46,412 nt of DNA from UBA4717 sp045577925 (GCA_045577925.1 JAZNJH010000029.1:1-46412), one strand, 5' to 3'; counted from the first letter of the stretch, positions 31,925 to 39,766 are shown. Notes: generated by a model not told the origin, from the letters alone. Numbers and translations: made by a program.

Positions 31925-32575
31925 TTAAAACAATTCCCAGATGCCTTGGGAAGGATTTTTTTCGAAAATCATCATCTCATTTGTCTGCGGATGCGAAAAA
32001 GCGAGATGATACGACCACAGTGCGATTGCGTTGCCTTCTTTTGCCCCGTATTTTCTGTCGCCGTAAAGAGGAGTTTTGCGTGAGGAGAACTGAACGCGTA
32101 TCTGATGAGAGCGCCCGGTGTGAAGTTTGATTCTTACAAGAGAAAGAGTCAGAGTGTCTTTTTCTGCCGTTTTTATGAGCTCATAATCAAGTGAAGCCTC
32201 GCGGACTCCCGAGCGCTTTCTTTGTACTACGAAGGATTTGTTTTTCTTTGAGTCTTTGAATAAAAGATCTCTGTAAGTACCCCTGTCATTCTCCGGCTTA
32301 CCGATAACAACGGCTAAGTACTGCTTGTCAAGCTTGTCTTTTTGTATCTGCTCAGACATTTTTGCAGCTGCTTCGCGGCTTTTGGCGAAAACCATAACGC
32401 CGCCAACTCCGAAATCAAGCCTGTGAAGCGGGTATGCCGTTGCATCCTGTCCGTTTTCCTTATAGTACGTATCGAGTAAAGAGAGAATATCTTTGCCGTC
32501 AGCACTTTTTTCTGAGAGTACAAGAGGCTCTTTTACGCAAACGGTTATCATATTATCGTCATAAAGTATTTCCAT
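31925..32575 (-). CDS. RluA-family pseudouridine synthase
   Basis: 216 residues without an S4 domain. The RluA motif HRLD is at residues 51-54 (YPLHRLDFGVGGVMVF) with catalytic Asp54. Later hallmarks are KQYLAVV and LHTGRSHQIRVQFS, which complete the uridine site. It isomerises uridine in rRNA or tRNA; the site cannot be told from the sequence. It is monocistronic, with a terminator directly behind it. Confidence 0.9.
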   Translation of the reverse strand: MEILYDDNMITVCVKEPLVLSEKSADGKDILSLLDTYYKENGQDATAYPLHRLDFGVGGVMVFAKSREAAAKMSEQIQKDKLDKQYLAVVIGKPENDRGTYRDLLFKDSKKNKSFVVQRKRSGVREASLDYELIKTAEKDTLTLSLVRIKLHTGRSHQIRVQFSSRKTPLYGDRKYGAKEGNAIALWSYHLAFSHPQTNEMMIFEKNPSQGIWELF

Positions 32576-32611
32576 AAATTTTCCCTGAAATCATATTTAT
32601 AGTCTGTGTGC

Positions 32612-32640
32612 TTGACTTATTTTCTTTTTTATGTTAATAT
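32612..32640 (+). promoter_or_regulatory. Promoter of the PqqD-like gene
   Basis: TTGACT (32612-32617), 17 bp, TAATAT (32635-32640), 32 bases before the GTG start. Confidence 0.55.
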
Positions 32641-32672
32641 AGCAGTGTTATACAACATGGGGGTGAACTCTT

Positions 32673-32939
32673 GTGAAAATAAAAAACGGATTTGTGAAAC
32701 GCGATGTTGCAGGTAACAGTATTGTTGTTGCAATAGGCGAAGCGGCCGAGAAATTCAACGGTATGATGAAGCTTAACGATACGGGAAGCTTTATCTGGTC
32801 AAAGCTTGAAGATGGGCTTGACAGGGACTCTATTGTCAAGAGCGTTATCGAAGCTTACGACGTTGACAAGGCAACCGCTGTAAAGGGTGTAGATTCTTTT
32901 ATTGGAGAGCTTGAAAAAATAGGCTGCGTAGAAAAATAA
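32673..32939 (+). CDS. Orphan PqqD-like (RiPP-recognition-element fold) protein
   Basis: 88 residues from GTG 32673, eight bases after GGGGGTG. The pattern is that of the PqqD fold: a strand pair (FVKRDVAGNSIVVAIG), the LNDTGSFIWSKLEDGLDRDSIV signature with the conserved N-x-T-G-x-x-I-W, and three helices ending in a F-x-x-x-L-x-x-x-G stretch. PqqD-like domains bind leader peptides for radical SAM or other maturases. No precursor peptide or maturase is adjacent; the window's radical SAM/SPASM protein lies 16 kb away. It may act in trans or in another role. Confidence 0.82.
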   Translation: MKIKNGFVKRDVAGNSIVVAIGEAAEKFNGMMKLNDTGSFIWSKLEDGLDRDSIVKSVIEAYDVDKATAVKGVDSFIGELEKIGCVEK

Positions 32940-32957
32940 AATTTCCAACTTAGCAAT

Positions 32958-33153
32958 GTGTTCCCGGGGCTTCGGGCGCTCGAATCATGCTACACACAGG
33001 GCTCTCACTCCGGGAGAGCTGTCATCGAAGATGACTGAGAGGGCGGTTTTTGCTATAAAACCCTCTCCGTCACACCTTTGGTGTGCCACCTCTCCCAAAG
33101 GGAGAGGCTTTGGCAAAGTAAAATTCACAGTGGAAACACAAAAGGTAATTGGG
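32958..33153. repeat. Miniature repeat element, copy 1 (nested hairpins, 182-bp core)
   Basis: The core 32958-33139 begins GTGTTCCC and ends GGAAACAC, an imperfect terminal inverted repeat. It holds a series of hairpins: GCTCTC/GAGAGC, GTCATC/GATGAC, CACACC/GGTGTG and CCTCTCCC/GGGAGAGG. It matches 37679-37860 in the opposite orientation, with the same length of 182 bp, and the similarity continues 14 bp further (AAAAGGTAATTGGG). It has no coding capacity and resembles a MITE. Confidence 0.85.
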
Positions 33154-33170
33154 TGTAATAAAATTAAAAA

Positions 33171-33206
33171 GTATGCCGCGCTCTATGGCGCGGCATACGC
33201 TTTTTT
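33171..33206. terminator. Bidirectional terminator between the PqqD-like gene and trxB
   Basis: GTATGCCGCGC (33171-33181) pairs with GCGCGGCATAC (33188-33198), followed on the plus strand by GCTTTTTT and on the minus strand by a T-run. Confidence 0.88.
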
Positions 33207-34114
33207 CAGAGCGAATCAATATATCTGCAGGCATTAACGGCGGCAATGGCACCGTCGCCCGTTGCAGTGGTTATCTGGCGGACCGCTTTCGTGCGGCAGT
33301 CTCCGGCAACGAATATGCCGGGAGCTTTTAAGTTAAGACTTTCATCAGAAACGATATAACCGTATTTATCAAGCTCACATACGTTTTCAAACGGCTTGTT
33401 TTCGGGAGCCTGACCGATTGCAACGAAGACTGTGTCTGCAACGATCTCGGCCTTTTTATCTGTTTCTGTATCCTTTATTATGAGAGACTCAAGCTTGTCT
33501 TTGCCGACAAGCTCGCTAACTGTATGATTCAAGATTATTTTTACGTTATCTTTTTTCTCAAGAATGTCTGCAAGGCGCTTTTCGCCTGTGAGATTGCCGA
33601 GATTCTGTATGATAGTTACGCTTTCGCAAATGTCGGAGAGCATTACGGCTTCCTGGAGCGCCGTGTTTCCGCCGCCAACAACCGCTACCTTCTGTCCCTT
33701 GCAGAATGCGCCGTCGCAAACCGCACAGTATGATACACCGTTGCCGACAAGCTCGTTTTCGCCGTCAAGGCCAAGCTGCCTGTGCTTGCTTCCTGCGGCG
33801 ATTATAACTGCCTTGGCTTCAAACTCCTTGCCGCTCTTGCAGGTCACCGTTATACTATCACCGGGAGTAACAGACACTACCTTTTCAAACTCGATCTCAC
33901 CGCCGAGTGAAATCGTCTGATCAATGAGCTTATCTGCAAACTCAGTTCCGCTCATTTCCTTGAATCCGGGATAGTTTTCAACCTTGGGAGAATGTGTTAT
34001 CTGTCCGCCGAAGGTCTCTTTTTCTATAATGAGAACGCTCTTGCCGAAGCGGAGCGCGTATATTGCCGCGGTCAGTCCTGCGGGGCCTGCACCGATTACG
34101 ATTATATCATGCAT
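33206..34114 (-). CDS. trxB: Thioredoxin reductase
   Basis: A 302-residue flavoprotein that passes electrons from NADPH through FAD to thioredoxin-like proteins. The FAD motif is GAGPAGLTAAIYA at the N-terminus, the redox pair is Cys130 and Cys133 (SYCAVCDGAFC), the NADPH motif is VVGGGNTALQEAV and the second FAD contact is GIFVAGDC. It lies directly behind nrdD, which carries a fused thiol-redox domain, so it may supply that domain with electrons. A terminator separates them, and no separate promoter fits in the 76-bp gap. Confidence 0.95.
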   Translation of the reverse strand: MHDIIVIGAGPAGLTAAIYALRFGKSVLIIEKETFGGQITHSPKVENYPGFKEMSGTEFADKLIDQTISLGGEIEFEKVVSVTPGDSITVTCKSGKEFEAKAVIIAAGSKHRQLGLDGENELVGNGVSYCAVCDGAFCKGQKVAVVGGGNTALQEAVMLSDICESVTIIQNLGNLTGEKRLADILEKKDNVKIILNHTVSELVGKDKLESLIIKDTETDKKAEIVADTVFVAIGQAPENKPFENVCELDKYGYIVSDESLNLKAPGIFVAGDCRTKAVRQITTATGDGAIAAVNACRYIDSL

Positions 34115-34140
34115 GGGTCTTTTCCTTTCATATACCGAAA

Positions 34141-34171
34141 TAAAAGCGGGACGGCTTAAGTCCCGCTTTTA
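34141..34171. terminator. Terminator between nrdD and trxB
   Basis: TAAAAGCGGGAC / GTCCCGCTTTTA with a 7-nt loop. T-rich on both sides. Read-through is needed if trxB shares the nrd transcript. Confidence 0.82.
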
Positions 34172-34190
34172 TCATTTCGTATTAAAGCAA

Positions 34191-36575
34191 TTAAGCGTTG
34201 AATTCTTCAGCAAACTTTATTATGTTTGAAAGATTTACGATCTTTTCAGCATCGTCGCCCTGTATCAAAACAAGGGTTGGAGCGGTGCGGATGCCGTACT
34301 TTTCGGTGCTTGCTATATCTTCGTCTGCATATACGGTAGTATAGGGAACGCCTGCTTTGTCGAGGTATGTTTTAGCTACCTTGCAGTTGGGGCATACCTT
34401 GTTGGCAAAGAGGATTATAGAATCTGTTTTTGCACTTGCAGAAACAACCTTTTCGGGAATTTCTTTTCCTGCTATGATGTTTTCACCCTTCTTAGCCATA
34501 GAGCTTGCCGCGTTGTAAACAACTCTGTGCTTGAATTCCTGGCTCTTACCGTCATTCCAGTTCTGAACGGGGCGGTAGTAACCTGTGATACGGCTGTAAA
34601 CCTCTGTTTTTGAGCCGCACTCGGGGCACTCGTATACTTCGCCGCTGATGTATCCGTGGTTCTTACATACGGAGTATGTGGGCGAAAGAGTATAATAAGG
34701 AAGCTTGTAGTTTTCAGCGATCTTCTTAACAAGTGCTGCCGCGCTCTTCCAGTCGGGAAGTTTTTCACCAAGGAATGCGTGGAATACAGTACCTGATGTG
34801 TAAAGAGTCTGGATTTCGTCCTGAATATCAAGGGCTGCGAAGATATCGTCGGTGTAGCCAACGGGGAGGTGAGACGAGTTGGTGTAGTAAGGTGTTTCGT
34901 CTTCGCTCTTTGCGGCTGTCTTGAGACCGGGGAATCTCTTTATATCGTGCTTTGCAAGACGGAATGAAGTTGATTCAGCAGGTGTTGCTTCAAGGTTGTA
35001 GAGATCACCGTACTGCTCCTGATAGTCGGAAAGTCTCTCGCGCATGTGGTTGAGAACTTCCTTTGTAAATTCCTGAGTTTCAGGATCTGTCATATCCTTG
35101 CCGAGCCACTTTGCGTTAAGACCAACCTCGTTCATACCAACGAGACCGATAGTTGAGAAGTGGTTAGCAAACGTTCCAAGGTATCTCTTTGTGTAAGGAT
35201 AAAGTCCTTCGTCAAGAAGCTTGGAGATAACGTTTCTCTTTATCTTGAGCGAGCGTGCAGAGATGTCCATCATATGGTCAAGGCGCTTGTAGAAGTCTGC
35301 CTTATCCTCTGCAAGGTATGCGATACGCGGCATGTTTATCGTAACAACGCCAACAGAACCGGTGCTTTCACCGCTTCCGAAGAAGCCGCCCGACTTCTTA
35401 CGAAGCTCTCTGAGGTCGAGGCGCAGACGGCAGCACATACTGCGTATATCGCTGGGCTCCATGTCGCTGTTGATGTAGTTTGAGAAGTAAGGTGTACCGT
35501 ACTTTGAGGTCATTTCGAAGAGAAGCTTGTTGTTTTCTGTTTCTGACCAGTCAAAGTCGCGTGTGATAGAATACGTGGGGATAGGATACTGGAAGCCGCG
35601 GCCGTTAGCGTCACCCTCGATCATCGTTTCGATGAACGCACGGTTTACAAGGTCCATTTCAGCCTTACAGTCTTTGTATTTGAAGTCCATTTCCTTGCCG
35701 CCTACGATTGCAGGAAGCTCAGCTAAGTCATTCGGTACTGTCCAGTCAAGAGTGATGTTGGAAAACGGCGCCTGAGTACCCCATCTTGAAGGAGTGTTAA
35801 CACCGTAAATGAAGGATTCGATGCACTTCTTAACCTGATCGTAGCTTAAGTTATCTACCTTAACGAAAGGAGCAAGATAAGTATCAAATGATGAGAACGC
35901 CTGGGCGCCTGCCCACTCGTTCTGCATGATGCCGAGGAAGTTTACCATCTGGTTGCAGAGAGTTGCAAGATGCTTTGCGGGAGCAGAGGTGATCTTGCCC
36001 GTTACACCGCCAAGGCCTTCCTTGATAAGCTGCTTGAGCGACCAGCCTGCACAGTAACCTGTAAGCATGGAAAGGTCGTGAAGATGGATGTCTGCATTAC
36101 GGTGAGCGTTTGCGATCTCGTCGTCGTAAATTTCGGAGAGCCAGTAGTTAGCTGTGATAGCACCCGAGTTTGAAAGAATAAGACCGCCGACAGAGTAAGT
36201 AACCGTTGAGTTTTCCTTAACTCTCCAGTCGTTGTCCTTAACGTAGTCGTCAACTATCTTCTTATAGTCAAGGATAGTGGACTTCATGTTACGGAGTTTT
36301 TCGCGCTGCTTTCTGTAAAGGATGTAAGCTTTTGCAACTTCTGCGTATCCTGCCTTTACAAGAACAGATTCAACGCTGTCCTGAATATCCTCAACGGCAA
36401 CGAGGCCTTCCTTTACCTTGGGGGCAAATTCGGCAGTAACCTTGAGTGCGAGAAAATCTATTACGCTGGGGTGAAAATCGACTTCCTGTGCTTCAAAAGC
36501 GTGGGTAATTGCATCGGAAATTTTCGAAAGGTTGAAGTCGATAACCTTTCCGTCTCTTTTTAATACCTGATACAT
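34191..36575 (-). CDS. nrdD: Anaerobic ribonucleoside-triphosphate reductase with fused C-terminal redoxin domain
   Basis: 794 residues; class III enzymes usually have about 600-730. Residues 1-92 are an ATP-cone. The catalytic barrel follows, with active-site cysteine regions GYCAGWSLKQ and MCCRLRLD. The zinc-binding C-terminal part is CKNHGY...YECPECG, and the glycyl-radical loop RITGYYRPVQNWNDGK has the radical Gly at about 665. After a linker, residues 720-794 form a glutaredoxin/thioredoxin-like domain with CPNC (Cys728, Cys731) and the cis-proline in TAPTLVL. This fused module could deliver reducing equivalents in place of formate. nrdG is 29 bases upstream in the same operon, under two NrdR boxes. 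Confidence 0.95.
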   Translation of the reverse strand: MYQVLKRDGKVIDFNLSKISDAITHAFEAQEVDFHPSVIDFLALKVTAEFAPKVKEGLVAVEDIQDSVESVLVKAGYAEVAKAYILYRKQREKLRNMKSTILDYKKIVDDYVKDNDWRVKENSTVTYSVGGLILSNSGAITANYWLSEIYDDEIANAHRNADIHLHDLSMLTGYCAGWSLKQLIKEGLGGVTGKITSAPAKHLATLCNQMVNFLGIMQNEWAGAQAFSSFDTYLAPFVKVDNLSYDQVKKCIESFIYGVNTPSRWGTQAPFSNITLDWTVPNDLAELPAIVGGKEMDFKYKDCKAEMDLVNRAFIETMIEGDANGRGFQYPIPTYSITRDFDWSETENNKLLFEMTSKYGTPYFSNYINSDMEPSDIRSMCCRLRLDLRELRKKSGGFFGSGESTGSVGVVTINMPRIAYLAEDKADFYKRLDHMMDISARSLKIKRNVISKLLDEGLYPYTKRYLGTFANHFSTIGLVGMNEVGLNAKWLGKDMTDPETQEFTKEVLNHMRERLSDYQEQYGDLYNLEATPAESTSFRLAKHDIKRFPGLKTAAKSEDETPYYTNSSHLPVGYTDDIFAALDIQDEIQTLYTSGTVFHAFLGEKLPDWKSAAALVKKIAENYKLPYYTLSPTYSVCKNHGYISGEVYECPECGSKTEVYSRITGYYRPVQNWNDGKSQEFKHRVVYNAASSMAKKGENIIAGKEIPEKVVSASAKTDSIILFANKVCPNCKVAKTYLDKAGVPYTTVYADEDIASTEKYGIRTAPTLVLIQGDDAEKIVNLSNIIKFAEEFNA

Positions 36576-36604
36576 TTTATATCTCCTTAAAATTATTAAC
36601 TCTT

Positions 36605-37294
36605 TTATGTGTCTATATCGCGAAGCCTTGCATCGGGGATATACCTTTTAACAATAGAAAGAAATCTTTTCATATCTCCCTCTGCTGCGGCTGAATTTCC
36701 CTCACTTAAAATATCGCCCGAATCCTTGAAGGTCTGCAGATAATATTTCTTCGCACCCGAGATCCACTTTCCTATTTCGTGGAAATCCTCGTCCGTGTGA
36801 AGCTCTGCCGTAACCGTTGTGCGAAACTCAAAGTCGATATCACCATTTAAGAGAATATCAACGCTTTCGCATACACGCTCAAGCATATCATCTCTGCCGC
36901 AGGTTAGCGCGTATTTTGCAGGCGAATTTTTTATGTCCATAGCAACGTAGTCGATAAGTCCGTCGTCTATAAGATTTTTCAGTACTTCGGGGTTTGAACC
37001 GTTCGTGTCAAGCTTGACACAAAGGCCAAGCTCCTTTATTCTTTTGATAAATTCTCTGATGTCAGAATTTATCGTGGGCTCACCGCCCGATACGCAAACT
37101 CCGTCGAGTATTTTGCGCCTTGAATTTAAAAATTCAAAGAAGTCTTCTTCGCTCATAAGCTCCCCGCCCTCAACAACGAGAGAGGCGTTATGGCAAAAAG
37201 GACATCTGAAATTGCAGTGCGGTGTGAACACCGTGCAGGCAACCTTGGTGGGATAGTCAAGAAGCGTGAGCTTCATGAGACCGCCTATCTTCAT
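36605..37294 (-). CDS. nrdG: Anaerobic ribonucleotide reductase activating radical SAM enzyme
   Basis: 229 residues. CNFRCPFC (Cys27, 31, 34) binds the 4Fe-4S cluster, GGEPT is the SAM-binding segment, and the N-terminal GGLMKLTLLDYPTKVACTVFTPHC is typical of the activase family paired with NrdD enzymes of this type. It uses S-adenosylmethionine to place the glycyl radical on NrdD. It is the first gene of nrdG-nrdD and lies behind an NrdR-controlled promoter. Confidence 0.93.
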   Translation of the reverse strand: MKIGGLMKLTLLDYPTKVACTVFTPHCNFRCPFCHNASLVVEGGELMSEEDFFEFLNSRRKILDGVCVSGGEPTINSDIREFIKRIKELGLCVKLDTNGSNPEVLKNLIDDGLIDYVAMDIKNSPAKYALTCGRDDMLERVCESVDILLNGDIDFEFRTTVTAELHTDEDFHEIGKWISGAKKYYLQTFKDSGDILSEGNSAAAEGDMKRFLSIVKRYIPDARLRDIDT

Positions 37295-37331
37295 AAATGT
37301 GTCTCCGTATTGGTAGTTTGCTTTTTTAAAG

Positions 37332-37378
37332 ACACGATATTTTGTGTCTGCGAAACTATTTTACACTATATCTTGTGT
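37332..37378. promoter_or_regulatory. Tandem NrdR boxes controlling nrdG-nrdD
   Basis: ACACGATATTTTGTGT (37332-37347) and ACACTATATCTTGTGT (37363-37378) both fit the 16-bp NrdR box (acaCwAtATaTwGtgt). They start 31 bp apart, three helical turns, as in characterised NrdR targets. Box 2 fills the -35/-10 spacer and box 1 lies just downstream of the -10, so ATP/dATP-loaded NrdR would block the promoter. The nrdR gene is not in this window. Confidence 0.92.
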
Positions 37379-37386
37379 TTTGTCAA
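37358..37386 (-). promoter_or_regulatory. Promoter of nrdG-nrdD
   Basis: On the minus strand, TTGACA (37386-37381), 17 bp, TAAAAT (37363-37358). The spacer is occupied by an NrdR box. Confidence 0.85.
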
Positions 37387-37615
37387 TAGAATTTTTCTAA
37401 AATAACACAATTTGGTAGATATGCATAAACGCATATTTTGAGGGTCAAAAAAAGCCTTGTAAAATGGGGATTTTTGTTTTTGTAATAAAAAATCGTTTGT
37501 GTATTTTTCATAATAAACTACCCGTTAAGGCAAAATATGAGCAATAATAATTTGTTCAAAATCATAACATTTACACAACATATAGTGTGTATGTTCCAAT
37601 TTTTATCATATGCTA
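37387..37615. other. AT-rich intergenic spacer
   Basis: No gene is supported. A small hairpin ATATGC/GCATAT lies near 37417-37434, and a loose NrdR-box-like sequence lies at about 37574-37589 but is too divergent at its core to count. Confidence 0.4.
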
Positions 37616-37644
37616 TTGAAAAGAAGCCCCGCCTGTGCTATTAT
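37616..37644 (+). promoter_or_regulatory. Promoter upstream of the repeat-containing leader
   Basis: TTGAAA (37616-37621), 17 bp, TATTAT (37639-37644) with TGC before the -10. Its transcript would pass through repeat copy 2 before reaching the gene at 37901. Confidence 0.6.
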
Positions 37645-37664
37645 AATTATATAAATGTAAAAAT

Positions 37665-37860
37665 CCCAATTACCTTTTATGTTCCCACTGTGATATTTGC
37701 TCCAACAAAGCCTCGCCCTTTGGGAGAGGTGGCACACCGAAGGTGTGACGGAGAGGGTTTGATAGCCAAAACCGCCCTCTCAGTCAGCTTCGCTGACAGC
37801 TCTCCCGGAGTGAGAGCCTTGTGTGTAGCTTGATTCGGGCAAATATACACGCGGGAACAC
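37665..37860. repeat. Miniature repeat element, copy 2 (inverted relative to copy 1)
   Basis: The core 37679-37860 (182 bp) is the inverted counterpart of 32958-33139, ending GGGAACAC, with CCCAATTACCTTTTAT flanking it as in copy 1. One stem shows a matched change: GTCAGC/GCTGAC here against GTCATC/GATGAC in copy 1. It lies between a promoter and the start of the C_GCAxxG_C_C gene. Confidence 0.85.
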
Positions 37861-37900
37861 AAAGTAGAACCGGGACATGTAAAAAAGAGAGGAAATTATA

Positions 37901-38356
37901 ATGATAAATCACGCAGAGAGAGCACGCGAGCTGTTTGAGAGCGGATACAACTGCGCTCAGGCGGTTTTTGGCGCATATACTGACCTTACAGGCCTTGATA
38001 TTGACTCAGCGGCAAAAATCGCATCATCGTTTGGCGGCGGAATGGGCAGAATGAGGGAAGTTTGCGGAGCGGTCAGCGGAATGTTTTTAGTTCTTGGATA
38101 TTTGTACGGATACGGAGATCCGGATGATAAGAAAGCAAAAACGGAGCACTATAAAAGAGTGCAAAAGCTTGCCGAGGATTTTAAGGCGATACACGGAAGT
38201 ATCATATGCCGTGAGCTATTAGATGAAAAGAAGGGAGAGGCAGGATATGTTCCTGCAGACAGAACCCCTGAATACTATGCATCGCGCCCCTGCACGAGAA
38301 TATGCATGGATGCAGCAGCGGTACTTGATAAGTTTATTGAAGAAAACCCTGTTTAA
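37901..38356 (+). CDS. C_GCAxxG_C_C family protein
   Basis: 151 residues. The family signature is clear: GYNCAQAVFGAY at the N-terminus, then FGGGMGRMREVCGAVSGMFLVLG with the C-G-A-x-x-G core, and later cysteines in IICRELL and RPCTRICMDAA. The conserved cysteines suggest metal or redox cofactor binding, but no function has been established for the family. A GAGAGG site precedes the ATG. Its leader contains a whole copy of the 182-bp repeat. Confidence 0.92.
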   Translation: MINHAERARELFESGYNCAQAVFGAYTDLTGLDIDSAAKIASSFGGGMGRMREVCGAVSGMFLVLGYLYGYGDPDDKKAKTEHYKRVQKLAEDFKAIHGSIICRELLDEKKGEAGYVPADRTPEYYASRPCTRICMDAAAVLDKFIEENPV

Positions 38357-38368
38357 GATATTATAGAA

Positions 38369-38968
38369 ATGAAAAAATCAAAGGTTTCTTTTTTACAAAT
38401 AGTATTATATGGAATAGTAGTGTTTGTTTCAAACTGGTTAAGTAAATATCCATTAGAGTATTTTTTGCTTATGATAAACGACTTAATTGGATATAATCTT
38501 TTTTTCATTACAATTGGATGTATAGCTTATTTTTTGATTCCTTTGGGTATCACTTGGATATCGTTCTTTTTGTTTTTGAAAATACAACAGGCGTCTGCTC
38601 ACTATGTTTCGAATGTTGGTAAATATTATTGGATAAAGTCGTGTATATCCTTAGTAATTCCTGCTGAGATTTTTCGATTTATTATAACATTTTTCACTTT
38701 GGGGCAAATAAAAACAACGGGATTTTTTGCACTACCGCCATCATTTTTGTTTGAATCTACATATTTAAGATGGTCAGGGAGAAGTATACTTGTGCGTCAC
38801 GAATTATCTTACATATTCCTTGATTTTGTAGCTTATACCGTATGTTATCTTATTTATGCTGCAATACATCTTTTTGGGATTTTTATGATATATCGGTATT
38901 TTTGGAAAATAGGTAAAAACGAGCATGAAGATATGATTGTCTATGAATCCAAACGCCGTTTTTATTAA
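38369..38968 (+). CDS. AT-rich multispanning membrane protein, unknown
   Basis: 199 residues, rich in Phe, Ile and Tyr, with about four to five hydrophobic segments (FLQIVLYGIVVFVSNWL, LFFITIGCIAYFLIPLGITW, CISLVIPAEIFRFIITFF, FLDFVAYTVCYLIYAAIHLFG). I recognise no family. The ribosome site is weak (only AGAA before ATG 38369). It is 12 bases behind the C_GCAxxG_C_C gene but has clearly different base composition, which suggests that it and the next gene were acquired separately. Confidence 0.6.
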   Translation: MKKSKVSFLQIVLYGIVVFVSNWLSKYPLEYFLLMINDLIGYNLFFITIGCIAYFLIPLGITWISFFLFLKIQQASAHYVSNVGKYYWIKSCISLVIPAEIFRFIITFFTLGQIKTTGFFALPPSFLFESTYLRWSGRSILVRHELSYIFLDFVAYTVCYLIYAAIHLFGIFMIYRYFWKIGKNEHEDMIVYESKRRFY

Positions 38969-38992
38969 ATCACTTATATTGGAGAAGAAACT

Positions 38993-39586
38993 ATGTTTAT
39001 AATTACATTTGTTTATTTTCTTGAAATAGCGTTATGTATTTTGATTTTGTATTCAATATACAAAGTAGTTTGGTACACTGTAAAAATGCTTTCACTCAAA
39101 AAAATAATCAAAACACTAAATAGTGAAAATACAACCGTTACGTATAAACGAAATTTTATTAATACTATTTTCGGTAAAAAGGGTGTAGCTGATTTTGTGG
39201 TTACAACACCAACACAAAAATATGAAGTATGTGTTATTTCTTTTATATCTACCCATAGCCGTTGGAATATAGAAAAAACACGGAATAACTATTATATAGA
39301 AGCCCGTAGATATAACAAAATGTTTTATAAGGTCGATGTACATTCCGAACAGCCTGAACATGCTATACAGTACCGAAGAGAATCGAGATTTCAACGCTGT
39401 CAATTATTTTTGAACCCACAAAAAGAAGGCGGAGTGAAAAAAATACTTTTAATTTATCCGCGGCCGAAACAGATTACATATACTGCGACACAATATGAAT
39501 ATTTGAACACAGGAAGTTTGGTTTGTGGATATGAAATTATGCATGCTGATGACTTTTTTGAACTTATTTTGAAATCGCAAATTTAG
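38993..39586 (+). CDS. AT-rich protein with N-terminal membrane anchor, unknown
   Basis: 197 residues. One or two N-terminal hydrophobic helices (FIITFVYFLEIALCILILYSIY) are followed by a basic, strand-rich soluble part (YKRNFINTIFGKKGVADFVV, KKILLIYPRPKQITY). No family is recognised. GGAGAAG lies five bases before the ATG. It follows the previous membrane protein by 24 bases with the same AT-rich codon use, so the two probably form a unit. A GC-rich repeat fragment and a terminator follow. Confidence 0.6.
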   Translation: MFIITFVYFLEIALCILILYSIYKVVWYTVKMLSLKKIIKTLNSENTTVTYKRNFINTIFGKKGVADFVVTTPTQKYEVCVISFISTHSRWNIEKTRNNYYIEARRYNKMFYKVDVHSEQPEHAIQYRRESRFQRCQLFLNPQKEGGVKKILLIYPRPKQITYTATQYEYLNTGSLVCGYEIMHADDFFELILKSQI

Positions 39587-39650
39587 CAAATAGCATTAAA
39601 AAATATTAAGTGATTATAATTTTTCAAACCTATTTAAGCTTAATATAGGT

Positions 39651-39705
39651 GATCTCCTCATCCGTCTCGCGCTGCGAGCCACCTTCTCCGTTGGAGAAGG
39701 CTTTG
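39651..39705. repeat. Short hairpin repeat, related in style to the 182-bp element
   Basis: CTCGC/GCGAG (39666-39678) and CCTTCTCC/GGAGAAGG (39682-39700) are adjacent hairpins ending in GGCTTTG, the same ending as the CCTCTCCC hairpin of the 182-bp repeat. It looks like a fragment of a related miniature element. No other copy of this exact version is seen here. Confidence 0.5.
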
Positions 39706-39766
39706 CCGTTTGCCATCGTTTATACTTACTATCTACATAATTGCCTATTAGTTATGTTTTCAGATC

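Noticed and set aside
32956..33237. 93-codon frame across repeat copy 1
   Set aside because: Coding potential comes from the hairpin repeat; it also runs through a terminator.
37574..37589. Third NrdR-like box
   Set aside because: It deviates from the consensus at conserved core positions and is not placed at the nrdG promoter.
37537..37833. 98-codon frame across repeat copy 2
   Set aside because: It is formed by the repeat itself; no ribosome site and no conserved protein character.
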